Virus record (IMG/VR): IMGVR_UViG_3300010148_000029
Coordinates: 1 to 41,918 of that record
Source: a virus
Length of the DNA: 41,918 nucleotides
Strand: one strand, 5' to 3'
Shown here one piece after another: positions 15,808 to 23,883 of the stretch (its first letter is position 1; each line of letters opens with the position of its first letter). Position numbers and translations under genes: made by a program. The notes beneath the pieces were generated by a model. It made no database searches. It had not been told where the DNA came from and saw nothing but the letters and a program-made list of their open reading frames with translations.

Positions 15808-18231
15808 TTAATCAACACCCACGATCCCACTCATACCTGAGCCTAATGAATCTTGACCATCAAAGTCTATAGGATCTAAGTCTTGTTTTCTTTGCTGTAT
15901 TAGCTTTGACTGTTGAGATGCTTGCTTAGCTGTTCTCTTGTCTTTCCTGTCTTCTTTGTATCTGTCTTTTTCTTGCTGCATTTGTAGCTCGGAAGACTTT
16001 ATTTGACTTTCTATGCCTTTTTGCATTTTAATAAGCTCTGACTTAAGAAGAAACTCTTGCTGCATTCTCTTCATTTCTAACTCAGACTCTAGCTGCTTTA
16101 TTTTAGCTTCTGCTTCCATTTTAGCTAAAGCAGTCTGTTGTTTTCCTTGTTCAGCTGTGAGTGAGGCTTGCTGATTAGCTTCTGCTTGAAGCGCAATATT
16201 TTCTTGCTGACGTTTGTTGTCAAGCTTTTCTTTTCGTCTCTTTCTAACCTTTAATAACTGAGATGCTATTTTTACGTTCTTTACGCTTCTTATATCAATA
16301 GCATCATCAATGTCTATTTTACCAGCAGACAAGGAGGTTTGTATGTTTTGCTCTAACATTTGTCTTTCTTCCTCATCAGGATGAAGCTCTATATATATTC
16401 CAAAATCATGTAAATGAAGCTCCTTTATTTCATTTAGTATATCTACGCTGTTTCTTCCAATACTTTTTACGAAATCTTCTTTCATACTAGAATATTCAAG
16501 TATATCTGAAATTCTGTATCCCACGCACTCAGCAATTCGTTGTGTTGTAAAAATACCTGACTTTAATATATGTCTTGTCGCAGTGTTTGAATTTAAGGCT
16601 GCTAATTTTTGAACGCCAACTAGTGCGTTTGGATCAGGTGTTGAGCCATCTCTTGCTTCGTTAAGTCCAGTTACGCCCCTTAATAGGTTTAGGTTGTAAT
16701 TGTACATGTTTATTAAAGAAGATATTTTTGAGTTTGCTCCCGAAGAAGTTAGCTCTTGAATAGGAACTTTTCCATTATTAAACTCCCCTTCTTCTGTGTA
16801 GCTTCTTCCAATTACTGATCCTGTTTGAAAATAAAGGTTCAGAGCCTCTTGGGGAGAATAGGTATTTCCATTACCTAAATTCACAGATGATAGACCATCG
16901 ATGTCAATAAAAACCCCATCTGGTATCATCTTAGATGCAACTTGTTGCAGTTTTAAATGCAATAGCTGTATCTGATCAGCGAATGGAATCATTCTTTTGA
17001 CAAGAGAATCAATCTGACCCCTGTACATTTTTGGTGCACTGACAATAAACGGGGCGTACACCTTCTCTATCGAGCTCTTTGGTCTCACCATGTTTTTCAT
17101 CACCTCCCATTTCAATATCTTGTTTGTTCCTAATACAAGTACACCTTCGTACCATACGTCAATTCTTTTAGATAATTTTTCAAAACGTGCTTGTTCTGTT
17201 TTTGGTGGGTTGAATTGATCGTCCTTTTTAAGTACTTTTTCGCCTCCATAGGCGTTTTTCTTTTTCTTGTATACGATATTCTTGTCAGTCTTATAACAGA
17301 AATACAACAATGTTGCTGTATTGTAGTCAAATGTGTCAGTCTTATAACCTCCACGCATGCCTTGATAGGCATCGAACTTAGAAGATGATTTAGCTATTTC
17401 ATCTATCTCAGATTGCGTTAAATTAGGATTTATTTTTTTTATTTCAGTTATGTTTACATTTTTCACTTCTCCAAAGTAATAACAGTCCTCGAAATAAGGA
17501 TCTTCAGTAGGGCTGTATACTAGGTCAGAAGGATCAACGTATTCAACACGAATGCCTTCATGAGTATTAAAAGAATGCTTTACAGCAGATATACCTAGCA
17601 CCGTTGCATCCTCATCAACTCTTTTTTTAGTCAATTCGTAGTTGTTATATTTTAAGGTTGTCTCAATTGCTTTTTCTTCGGCAATCTCTATGTCATCCTT
17701 GTAATCTATCTGCATATGAAGCTCAAGCTCGTCGTCTGTTTCTGGCAGCATGTCTGGATTAGAGCTAAACATGCTTTTTCCTAGCATAGCTCCAATTTCC
17801 TCAAAGTCCTCTTTGTTTCGCATTTCTGTTTGAATGCGATTTTTGTACATTGCTTTCTTGTTAGAGGATACAGGGTCAACCGCATCAGCCTTTACATCAA
17901 ATAAACGATTTGAAATTCCATTTACAACAATATCTACAAACTTTGGTATTATCGGAACTGGAGTCCAATCTAAATTTAGATAGGATATGTCTCCATTAAC
18001 AGCTAGTTCATTTTTATATTTCCTAACTGACTGCTCTCCCATTGCGTAAGTTCTCAACTTATGGTAAGTGTCTCTGTTGTTGTAAAATCTTGATTGTCCA
18101 CCTTCTTTTCTAAACCATTCAGATTCGATGGCTCTTCCAACCATTAGTCCATATTCTTCTGACGCTTTCTCGGCATCGGACGCTAATTGGTTTGGAAATC
18201 CTATAATGTAATTCGTAGAAGAATTCTGCAT
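15808..18231 (-). CDS. Portal protein (large, crAss-like size)
   Basis: An 807-aa protein between large terminase and scaffold. The first 560 residues read as portal wing and stem: WTPVPIIPKFVDIVVNGISNRLFDV, VDPSDLVYSPTEDPYFED, PFADQIQLLHLKLQQVASKM and NEARDGSTPDPNALVGVQKLAALNSN, the last resembling the stem-to-tunnel helix. From about 640 to 780 there is an uninterrupted Gln/Lys/Glu coiled coil (barrel-like crown). At 807 aa it is longer than HK97-type portals (about 400-500 aa) and similar to crAss-like portals. It forms the dodecameric DNA gate. Four bases separate it from the terminase stop, so the two are co-transcribed. Confidence 0.9.
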   Translation of the reverse strand: MQNSSTNYIIGFPNQLASDAEKASEEYGLMVGRAIESEWFRKEGGQSRFYNNRDTYHKLRTYAMGEQSVRKYKNELAVNGDISYLNLDWTPVPIIPKFVDIVVNGISNRLFDVKADAVDPVSSNKKAMYKNRIQTEMRNKEDFEEIGAMLGKSMFSSNPDMLPETDDELELHMQIDYKDDIEIAEEKAIETTLKYNNYELTKKRVDEDATVLGISAVKHSFNTHEGIRVEYVDPSDLVYSPTEDPYFEDCYYFGEVKNVNITEIKKINPNLTQSEIDEIAKSSSKFDAYQGMRGGYKTDTFDYNTATLLYFCYKTDKNIVYKKKKNAYGGEKVLKKDDQFNPPKTEQARFEKLSKRIDVWYEGVLVLGTNKILKWEVMKNMVRPKSSIEKVYAPFIVSAPKMYRGQIDSLVKRMIPFADQIQLLHLKLQQVASKMIPDGVFIDIDGLSSVNLGNGNTYSPQEALNLYFQTGSVIGRSYTEEGEFNNGKVPIQELTSSGANSKISSLINMYNYNLNLLRGVTGLNEARDGSTPDPNALVGVQKLAALNSNTATRHILKSGIFTTQRIAECVGYRISDILEYSSMKEDFVKSIGRNSVDILNEIKELHLHDFGIYIELHPDEEERQMLEQNIQTSLSAGKIDIDDAIDIRSVKNVKIASQLLKVRKRRKEKLDNKRQQENIALQAEANQQASLTAEQGKQQTALAKMEAEAKIKQLESELEMKRMQQEFLLKSELIKMQKGIESQIKSSELQMQQEKDRYKEDRKDKRTAKQASQQSKLIQQRKQDLDPIDFDGQDSLGSGMSGIVGVD

Positions 18232-18235
18232 GCGT

Positions 18236-20515
18236 TTACTTTATAATAGTGCTAACTGATCCGCTATTATTATATCTTGCAAAGTTAACATTTATTTCCG
18301 TATTATTTTTCTGAGGCTTAACTACATACTTTTGAGTTGCCATGATCGCTAAACCAGAGCTAACCGTTGCGTCAAACTTCGTTCTTTTATTTATATCATA
18401 GTTTGCCCAATCTAATAAAGTTCTTGAAAAATACATATTTCCAGTGCCTTCATCGTTGAAACCAACTCGCTCCTCTATATAAGTTTCAATTGCTTCAGCG
18501 TGTATAGATATTACTGAGGGCGAAGAGGGTATTCCTCCAAGTTCTTTTTCTGCCTTTGATAGATCATTTTTATTTTTATCTGGTCTGTTTATGCTCCATC
18601 TTCTATATCCTCTGTTTTTTAAATGATAAAGAAGTCTTGGCTTATTGTTCTCTGCTAATATTGGCATGCCGTAAAAAACCATAGCCATTAATACGTCTTC
18701 GTAAAATAACTCAGCAGTTTGCGGTCTAAATATATATTCTAAAAAGAAAGTATTTGAAGGTCCATCTAGGTTTGGTCTACAGTATCCATGAAGAGCTCCA
18801 TTAGAACCTCCACCTCCAACAGTTCCAGATATATCATATGAGTCACAACCAAAAGCCCCTATGTGCTCATTACCAGGATATTTAAATCCATTTTTATTTA
18901 TAACCCTGTTTCTTAACTCAAAAGGTGGTATCCAAGAAACATAAAACCTTCCGTTTTTTTCTGGTGTCCATACAACCTCTGAATCTTTTATTCCGTTTTT
19001 CCAATGAAAACCTCCTCTTTGAACAACTCTTTGCCTTTGAAGTCCATCATTAAAATCTATTTGCTCATATATTTTTGTTAGATTAAATAAGCTATTTTTT
19101 GCTTCATCTCTAAAAGCGTGACCTTCTGTTCTAGGAAACTGTCTGTAGAACTCATTTAATGCGTCAGAATCGCTTCTTAGACTCTCTACTTCATTTTCCC
19201 AGTAGTCTATTACCCCTCCATCTATTGTATCTCCATAAGCGTCTAAAATAGGCTTATTTGGCTTTCTAAAAACTGGGTGACCGTGATGATTTAAAAAGCC
19301 CTCAAAGTTCCATTCCATTGGTATAAATAAACTATACATGCCGCTTTTAGTTTGACCATTAGCGTTTCTCTGAGTTACATCAGAGTCCATATATAATCTT
19401 TTGAAATTACTTCCACCTTTGTCAAGTGAGTTAGAGGTAGACCCCATCATACACTTACCGATCACTCTTCTCCCTAATCTGAGACAAGTTTTAGTGACAC
19501 GCCAACTGTTGAGGATGTTATCTGGACGTTCCCATTTTCCAGATTCATCATGAACAAGCAGTCTGAGCTTCTCACCGTCATAGGAATTGTCGCCTGTATT
19601 TTTCCAATCAATTGTCGTGTCAAGACCTGCGAGTTCTTCTTGTTGCTCTGTTTCTTGAATGGATTTTCTAGTAAGCTTGGATGCTGGGACCCTGTAGGCG
19701 AGTTCTGTCTTGGGTTTATCCATTCCGTCTTGTATTGGTTTAAAGAAGAAGGGGTAGTTGACGGATATCGGTACGACTTTGTCTGTAAACATCTTTTTAG
19801 CATCAGCTCCTGATTTGGACAGTATCCCAAACCGTGCGTCTGAAGTAATTGTCGCTTGAGCAACGGATTCTGCTGAAGACATAAAGGAGAAACCAGACCT
19901 TCTGTTTTTAAGATAGCACATTCCATAACACCTAGTGTCGGCTTTACAAGCTTCCCAGAAGATATAGAATACTCTATTAGACTCTCTGAATTCAGGGAGC
20001 CCAACATCAATCTTGGTCCACTGCAAGTACATGTAATGAGAGCCAGTAATATAAGTAGGATTGCCATTGTTTTTAAACCAAAAACCATTTTCTCTTCTTT
20101 CAAACTCATCTTCAATGTAATCAACCCAATTCTCCTTGAATGCAGATGGGTAGTCATTCCACTGGAAAATGGTCTTAATTTTTTTAAGTTCTTTTGGGAT
20201 TTCGAAGGGCTCCCAGTATTGTTCTGCATGCGTCTTACCTCTAGAGAAAATGTTTTTCGGCTGCAAAGGTAGTGCTATTTTTAAATTTTGTATCTCAACA
20301 ACATCCCCTATTTGTCCAGACTTAGAGATAACAATAACATCATGTTCGCTGTTGTACCCACATTCCCAAGCTTTCTTTCTGTTTAGTTTGTCTCTAGTTT
20401 TACTATCAATATGAGAGACAACCTTACATAGCTCAAGACTTTCGTCCCCTAGACTCTGCGAAGCTTTGGAATCCTTTATCTTTTCCTTTGCCGTCTTTAG
20501 TCTGATCTTCGCCAT
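18236..20515 (-). CDS. terL: Terminase large subunit
   Basis: A 759-aa packaging motor. The ATPase part has a Walker A-like loop KNRRSGFS (203-210), a Walker B LRLLVHDES (317-325, D323 and E324) and a coupling motif GSTSN (359-363). The C-terminal RNase H-like nuclease has candidate acidic residues D558 (FGCDSYDIS), E593 (FFLEYIFRP) and D715 (TKFDATVS). ITGSHYMYLQWTKIDVG and FWEACKADTRCYGM are typical of large Bacteroidota phage terminases. The start at 20515 lies inside the preceding 99-aa gene (83-base overlap) and is kept because MAKIRLKTAKEK is followed by a continuous conserved-looking N-terminus. Portal follows after 4 bases. Confidence 0.93.
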   Translation of the reverse strand: MAKIRLKTAKEKIKDSKASQSLGDESLELCKVVSHIDSKTRDKLNRKKAWECGYNSEHDVIVISKSGQIGDVVEIQNLKIALPLQPKNIFSRGKTHAEQYWEPFEIPKELKKIKTIFQWNDYPSAFKENWVDYIEDEFERRENGFWFKNNGNPTYITGSHYMYLQWTKIDVGLPEFRESNRVFYIFWEACKADTRCYGMCYLKNRRSGFSFMSSAESVAQATITSDARFGILSKSGADAKKMFTDKVVPISVNYPFFFKPIQDGMDKPKTELAYRVPASKLTRKSIQETEQQEELAGLDTTIDWKNTGDNSYDGEKLRLLVHDESGKWERPDNILNSWRVTKTCLRLGRRVIGKCMMGSTSNSLDKGGSNFKRLYMDSDVTQRNANGQTKSGMYSLFIPMEWNFEGFLNHHGHPVFRKPNKPILDAYGDTIDGGVIDYWENEVESLRSDSDALNEFYRQFPRTEGHAFRDEAKNSLFNLTKIYEQIDFNDGLQRQRVVQRGGFHWKNGIKDSEVVWTPEKNGRFYVSWIPPFELRNRVINKNGFKYPGNEHIGAFGCDSYDISGTVGGGGSNGALHGYCRPNLDGPSNTFFLEYIFRPQTAELFYEDVLMAMVFYGMPILAENNKPRLLYHLKNRGYRRWSINRPDKNKNDLSKAEKELGGIPSSPSVISIHAEAIETYIEERVGFNDEGTGNMYFSRTLLDWANYDINKRTKFDATVSSGLAIMATQKYVVKPQKNNTEINVNFARYNNSGSVSTIIK

Positions 20516-20732
20516 TTAATTTTTCTCTTTCATTTTCAATACGCTGTAATATTTCAAAGGCATCAAATATAGCAAGCTTCTTCGTTGCTGCTGCGTTTTT
20601 TAATCTATCGGCAGCTAAATCATCATCTGGTTTGCCTGTAATTATCTCTTCTTGAGCAACCTTTATTAATTCCTCAACAGCCCTTTCTCCAGCTAATATT
20701 ACCCTTAATATTGTTTCTTGAGTTTCACTCAT
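20433..20732 (-). CDS. Small protein upstream of TerL, possible small terminase subunit
   Basis: A 99-aa helical protein. Residues 1-75 form two or three amphipathic helices (LRVILAGERAVEELIKVAQEEI, LAADRLKNAAATKKLAIFDAFEILQRIENEREKL), followed by a Lys/Gly/Asp-rich flexible tail. It overlaps the terminase large subunit by 83 bases and lies directly upstream, the usual place of the small subunit. It lacks an obvious helix-turn-helix and is shorter than most small terminases, so the assignment is tentative. Confidence 0.6.
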   Translation of the reverse strand: MSETQETILRVILAGERAVEELIKVAQEEIITGKPDDDLAADRLKNAAATKKLAIFDAFEILQRIENEREKLNGEDQTKDGKGKDKGFQSFAESRGRKS

Positions 20733-20799
20733 TTAAATAAGTATAGGTAAAGTAGTAGCCCTCCCAAGTTCCTGTTGTAACCCAATATTCTTCTTTCAT
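20725..20799 (-). CDS. Micro-protein, 24 aa, in the terminase operon
   Basis: ATG at 20799 overlaps the stop of the upstream 77-aa gene (ATGA), and its stop overlaps the start of the 99-aa gene by 8 bases. The product MKEEYWVTTGTWEGYYFTYT plus four residues is very rich in aromatic residues (six Tyr/Phe and two Trp in 24). The chained overlaps and filled gap support a real gene. No family is recognised. Confidence 0.45.
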   Translation of the reverse strand: MKEEYWVTTGTWEGYYFTYTYLNE

Positions 20800-21029
20800 T
20801 TTTTCTTAGCCTCTAAAAGTCCTCTTTCGTATTCAGACTTTTTTTCTAACTCCAATATACGATTTTCCATATTACTAATTACTAAAATCTTTTCATCTAA
20901 TCTTTCATGAACTAAATGAATTTCGTCTTTCAAAGCAGTAAATTCAGCGAATATACCTCCTGCGGCAAATACAGTAACCACAAAAGAAACAACTATTGAT
21001 AAATTATTTTTTATAAAAGCGTCAGGCAT
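20796..21029 (-). CDS. Small membrane-anchored coiled-coil protein (77 aa)
   Basis: One transmembrane segment (about residues 9-31, LSIVVSFVVTVFAAGGIFAEF) is followed by a coiled coil (ALKDEIHLVHERLDEKILVISNMENRILELEKK). This architecture, short N-terminus inside, TM helix, periplasmic or cytoplasmic coiled coil, is shared with several other small genes in this window (29961, 33308, 33816). It could be a holin-like or spanin-like accessory, but its place beside terminase genes gives no firm clue. Confidence 0.6.
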   Translation of the reverse strand: MPDAFIKNNLSIVVSFVVTVFAAGGIFAEFTALKDEIHLVHERLDEKILVISNMENRILELEKKSEYERGLLEAKKK

Positions 21030-21030
21030 A

Positions 21031-21576
21031 TCAACATAATTTAATACAAATATCGGAATTTTTCATTCTATATATTTTTTCGTCATCTATAACAAACTCA
21101 TATTCAGAATTTCTAGTAAAACCGATTCTTGTTCCTTTAGGATACACTGAGCTGTGTTTTATAAGTCCCACATGCTCTTCCTTTTTTTTGTCAGATCTAT
21201 ATATCTCACCATCTTGAATATAGTCAAGAGGAGATACAAAACAATATTCTTTAGTCGTTTTCCACCCATCTCCGTTATCGTACATATATATTTTATCAGG
21301 ATGAACTAAGTATTGATCATCTCTGAAGTACTCATTGCTTTTTCTTTTCTTGCCTTTCATATCAAGATAGGTTCTGAAAACATTGTGATGAACAACCACT
21401 TTGCTACCAACTGGTATCTCTCCACCAATCGGAATCGCATTTACAATACCCATTCGGTTTACAAAACTCGCATCCTCTATTGATGTATTTATCGTGAACT
21501 CCTGGTTGGCTATTTTTTTTGTGTTTTTGTACTCTCTTCCTAAAGGAGTCACCAGGTAATCCCATCTTGGATTCAT
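21031..21576 (-). CDS. Tandem GroES-fold (Cpn20-like) protein
   Basis: In this 181-aa protein I can align each half with co-chaperonin GroES. N-half: first strand DYLVTPL, loop 19-40, GIVNAIP (GroES GEVLAVG), IPVGSKVVVHHN (GroES VKVGDIVIFND), then YLVHPDKIYMY (GroES last hairpin). C-half: YCFVSPL, HVGLIKHSS, PKGTRIGFTRNSEYEF and IDDEKIYRMKNSDI, ending like GroES SESDILAI. The layout would be two Cpn10 domains in one chain, as in chloroplast Cpn20. No clear IVL-type mobile loop is visible, so binding to GroEL is uncertain; a capsid-assembly role like T4 gp31 is an inference. It overlaps the upstream gene by ATGA. Confidence 0.7.
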   Translation of the reverse strand: MNPRWDYLVTPLGREYKNTKKIANQEFTINTSIEDASFVNRMGIVNAIPIGGEIPVGSKVVVHHNVFRTYLDMKGKKRKSNEYFRDDQYLVHPDKIYMYDNGDGWKTTKEYCFVSPLDYIQDGEIYRSDKKKEEHVGLIKHSSVYPKGTRIGFTRNSEYEFVIDDEKIYRMKNSDICIKLC

Positions 21577-21791
21577 ATTAGATTTATATTATATTCAACT
21601 ACTATTGGAATATCTTTAAACTCTTTCCATTTTACAGACTCGTCGTTTTTTTTAACCCAAACACTAAATCCTTCTTGCTCTTGAGCTATATCACTTATTG
21701 TATATGACCCCCCTAAAACTCCTTGATTAACTATATAGTGCATAGCATTCTTGTAGTCTGCTCCTACAGATATTTTTCTTATGTAATTCAT
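21573..21791 (-). CDS. Small conserved-type phage protein (72 aa)
   Basis: A 72-aa protein with a YKNAMHYIVNQGVLGGSYTISDI segment, then WVKKNDESVKWKEF and a C-terminal VVEYNINLI strand. The Gly-Gly turn between two strands and the strand-rich end suggest a small beta barrel. I recall similar short proteins beside terminase genes in Bacteroidota phage contigs, function unknown. Its stop overlaps the tandem GroES-fold gene (ATGA), and its ATG directly follows the upstream stop (TAAATG), so the three genes are coupled. Confidence 0.65.
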   Translation of the reverse strand: MNYIRKISVGADYKNAMHYIVNQGVLGGSYTISDIAQEQEGFSVWVKKNDESVKWKEFKDIPIVVEYNINLI

Positions 21792-22091
21792 TTATATTTT
21801 ATTTTCTTCGGTGTAGTTTGTTATCTTAACTATCTTGCCCATTTTATAATGAACTGTTTGGCGTATAAATCCATTTTCCTTGTACATCACAAACAAACCG
21901 TCATTAATTAAAACTCCATCAACAACAACAACTTGACCCGAAATTACAGGTTTTTCGTTAGAATAAAAAACAACTTTCATTCTTTTCGTAGGTGAAGTTG
22001 CGATATGAGATTCATTTTTTTGTGAAAAAGCACCTACTGTTGTAAGCAAAAACAGTAAAAATGTTAATCCGTATGTCTTTAAATCTTTCAT
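21792..22091 (-). CDS. Exported protein with signal peptide (99 aa)
   Basis: I choose the ATG at 22091, which overlaps the upstream stop (TAATG), over an upstream in-frame ATG, because it gives a proper signal peptide: MKDLKTYGLTFLLFLLTTVG followed by AFSQ as the cleavage site. The mature part (about 75 aa) is beta-rich with three repeated strand pairs (VVFYSNEKPVISGQVVVVDG, FVMYKENGFIRQTVHYKMG), reminiscent of the MORN-like or antitoxin-type repeats of periplasmic Bacteroidota proteins. An exported phage protein could act in superinfection exclusion or envelope modification; nothing here decides this. Confidence 0.65.
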   Translation of the reverse strand: MKDLKTYGLTFLLFLLTTVGAFSQKNESHIATSPTKRMKVVFYSNEKPVISGQVVVVDGVLINDGLFVMYKENGFIRQTVHYKMGKIVKITNYTEENKI

Positions 22092-22648
22092 TATATTATA
22101 GGTTTTCCAAGTAGCCAAGATACTGCGCTATATCTCACGCCTTTTGTTACTGGTTTTACTCTATGTACAACCCAAGATGGAAAAAACACTATTGTACCAA
22201 TACTTGGTTTTATAGTATTTTCATTAGTATAGCATTTATGAAATTGAAACTCACCACCTTCAAAATCGTCATTAAGCCAAAGCACCATAGATATTTTTCT
22301 TGCAAGGTTTTCATCATTTACAGTCATACCTGAACAATCGGGATGCCAAGTATAGTGCCCACCTAAAGGATATTGTCCTATTTGAAAACTTTCTATTCCT
22401 TTTACATCTAAATTCCACCCTGCTTCTTTATTAGCTATTTGTCCATATTTAGTAGCTAATTGAAATAACTCTTTATGATCACTCCAGAAAATATTTGTTT
22501 TTCTAGTATCTTCATCAATACTGCCAGTATCTAACATTTCATCTCCACCAACTCCTGCTTTATGAAAATTATCTCCTGCTAAATTAATATACTCTTTGCA
22601 TTTATTAGGCGAAACAACATTATTAAAAATCCAAAAGAAACTATTCAT
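22091..22648 (-). CDS. 2-oxoglutarate/Fe(II)-dependent oxygenase, prolyl-hydroxylase type
   Basis: A 185-aa enzyme with the double-stranded beta-helix pattern of prolyl 4-hydroxylase-like dioxygenases. The Fe(II) ligands are H102 and D104 (YTWHPDCSG) and H162 (SWVVHRVKPV), with R172 (GVRYSAVSW) binding 2-oxoglutarate. Family features such as LWLNDDFEGGEFQF and IGTIVFFPS are present. It hydroxylates a side chain while converting 2-oxoglutarate and O2 to succinate and CO2. The substrate is unknown; virion Thr/Pro linkers or other tail proteins are candidates because the gene sits between fibre and packaging genes. It is short but looks complete. Confidence 0.9.
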   Translation of the reverse strand: MNSFFWIFNNVVSPNKCKEYINLAGDNFHKAGVGGDEMLDTGSIDEDTRKTNIFWSDHKELFQLATKYGQIANKEAGWNLDVKGIESFQIGQYPLGGHYTWHPDCSGMTVNDENLARKISMVLWLNDDFEGGEFQFHKCYTNENTIKPSIGTIVFFPSWVVHRVKPVTKGVRYSAVSWLLGKPII

Positions 22649-22662
22649 TATTTGTGTGTCTT

Positions 22663-23523
22663 TTAAGCCACATAAGAGCCATTACTTGTCCAAGTAAAAA
22701 CCGTGTCACTTCCTGTTGTCGTTCTTGATGCTCCTGAAGCCGTACCTTCCAATGAAGTAGGTACTCTTAAAATTATTACTCCATTTTGACCTCCATCACC
22801 TCTGTTTGCAACAGTTGTGATGTTGTTTCCTTGTCCTCTTGCATAAGTAACATTACTCCCTGTAATCGAACTTGTTACACCTGCTCCACCAGCACCCGTT
22901 ACTGTACCTGTACCACTTGTGCTTGCACCTGCTCCACCAGCACCTCCACCTCCAGGTATGTGCTGCCTTCTACCGTATAAACCACCACCATTGTACCCTT
23001 GACCTGATGTACCTGATCCACCACTTGCACCTTCTCGCCTGTTAGGACTAGATTTGTATGCACCACCACCAGATCCTCCAGAACCACCATTTCCTGTCCC
23101 TGAGGTACCACTTGGTGTCCCTGACACACCTCCTGCAACTGAAGATATTGTTGAAATTCCTGACCCACTTAGTGTAGATGCATTATTTGCCGAGCCTACT
23201 GTTACTGAATATGTAGCGCCTATCGTAAGTGTAATTTGTGATTCTGCTCCTGCTCCACCGCCAGATGTACCAAAAGAAGTTCTATATCCGCCTGCACCTG
23301 AGTAACCATAACCTCCACTACCTCCACCTGCTGCTACTAGCCAATGTGCTGAGTATTCTGTAATATCCGACAAGCCATAGAAAGCGGTCATAGAGACCTC
23401 TCCTGAGCTAAGTCCTGCATCATCTCTTGCTTGTTGTAGAGAAATATCAGTAGTTCCTGTTTGATCAAACTCTGCTTCAATATCCGCTATAAGCGCTATT
23501 TGTCCTGATCCTGTTATTGGCAT
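22663..23523 (-). CDS. Glycine-rich tail-tip / adhesin-like protein
   Basis: A 286-aa protein. Residues 1-58 form a phage-type N-terminal module (MPITGSGQIALIADIEAEFD, then LQQARDDAGLSSGEVSMTAFYG). Residues 60-240 are dominated by Gly (GGGSGGYGYSGAGG, GGSGGSGGGAYKSS, GGGGAGGAGAST) broken by short variable strand segments. That pattern resembles the polyglycine sandwich of T-even gp38 receptor adhesins, where distal loops contact the receptor. The last 45 residues form a beta module (NGVIILRVPTSLEG, TVFTWTSNGSYVA). Receptor binding is inferred. Confidence 0.75.
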   Translation of the reverse strand: MPITGSGQIALIADIEAEFDQTGTTDISLQQARDDAGLSSGEVSMTAFYGLSDITEYSAHWLVAAGGGSGGYGYSGAGGYRTSFGTSGGGAGAESQITLTIGATYSVTVGSANNASTLSGSGISTISSVAGGVSGTPSGTSGTGNGGSGGSGGGAYKSSPNRREGASGGSGTSGQGYNGGGLYGRRQHIPGGGGAGGAGASTSGTGTVTGAGGAGVTSSITGSNVTYARGQGNNITTVANRGDGGQNGVIILRVPTSLEGTASGASRTTTGSDTVFTWTSNGSYVA

Positions 23524-23524
23524 A

Positions 23525-23881
23525 TTATTGTATTGTTAAGTTTTCTTTGCCTTCTAGTTCTGTTATTTCGCTGTAAACTTGTGATTCTAAATTTACTCCT
23601 TCTTTGTATGTTTTTAAATTCATACTTTCACTAAATAAAAAATCTTCTGCATCTGCAATTTTTGTTGCTTCGTCAGTATATCCTGCGTAAATGTAATTAA
23701 TAACTGCTACTTCTGTTTGGTTACCCTCACTATCTACTTTATAAAATTGACCATTAGAATAATTTATGTTATCTAGTTCCTTAATACATACGTAAATATT
23801 CGTATACTCTGTCGTGTTTTCAACTTCTTCTCCATCTACTTCATTCCAAGTAGTGTGAGAACAATCACCTGTTAAAGCCAT
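23525..23881 (-). CDS. Tail-region hypothetical protein (118 aa)
   Basis: An acidic 118-aa protein with a strand-rich first half (TNIYVCIKELDNINYSNGQF, VINYIYAGYTDE) and a helical second half (ATKIADAEDFLFSESMNLKTY). It lies between the S74 fibre and the Gly-rich adhesin, with 1-3 base gaps, so it is part of the fibre operon. The segment NGQFYKVDSEGNQTEVAVIN resembles the small domains that precede tail-fibre assembly chaperones. It may be an accessory or chaperone for the adjacent adhesin, but this is only contextual. Confidence 0.6.
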   Translation of the reverse strand: MALTGDCSHTTWNEVDGEEVENTTEYTNIYVCIKELDNINYSNGQFYKVDSEGNQTEVAVINYIYAGYTDEATKIADAEDFLFSESMNLKTYKEGVNLESQVYSEITELEGKENLTIQ

Positions 23882-23883
23882 TT

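Noticed and set aside
22899-23168. Minus-strand ORF with many Val and Gln inside the Gly-rich gene
   Set aside because: A frame-shifted reading of GGT/GGA-rich codons, with no start context or independent support.
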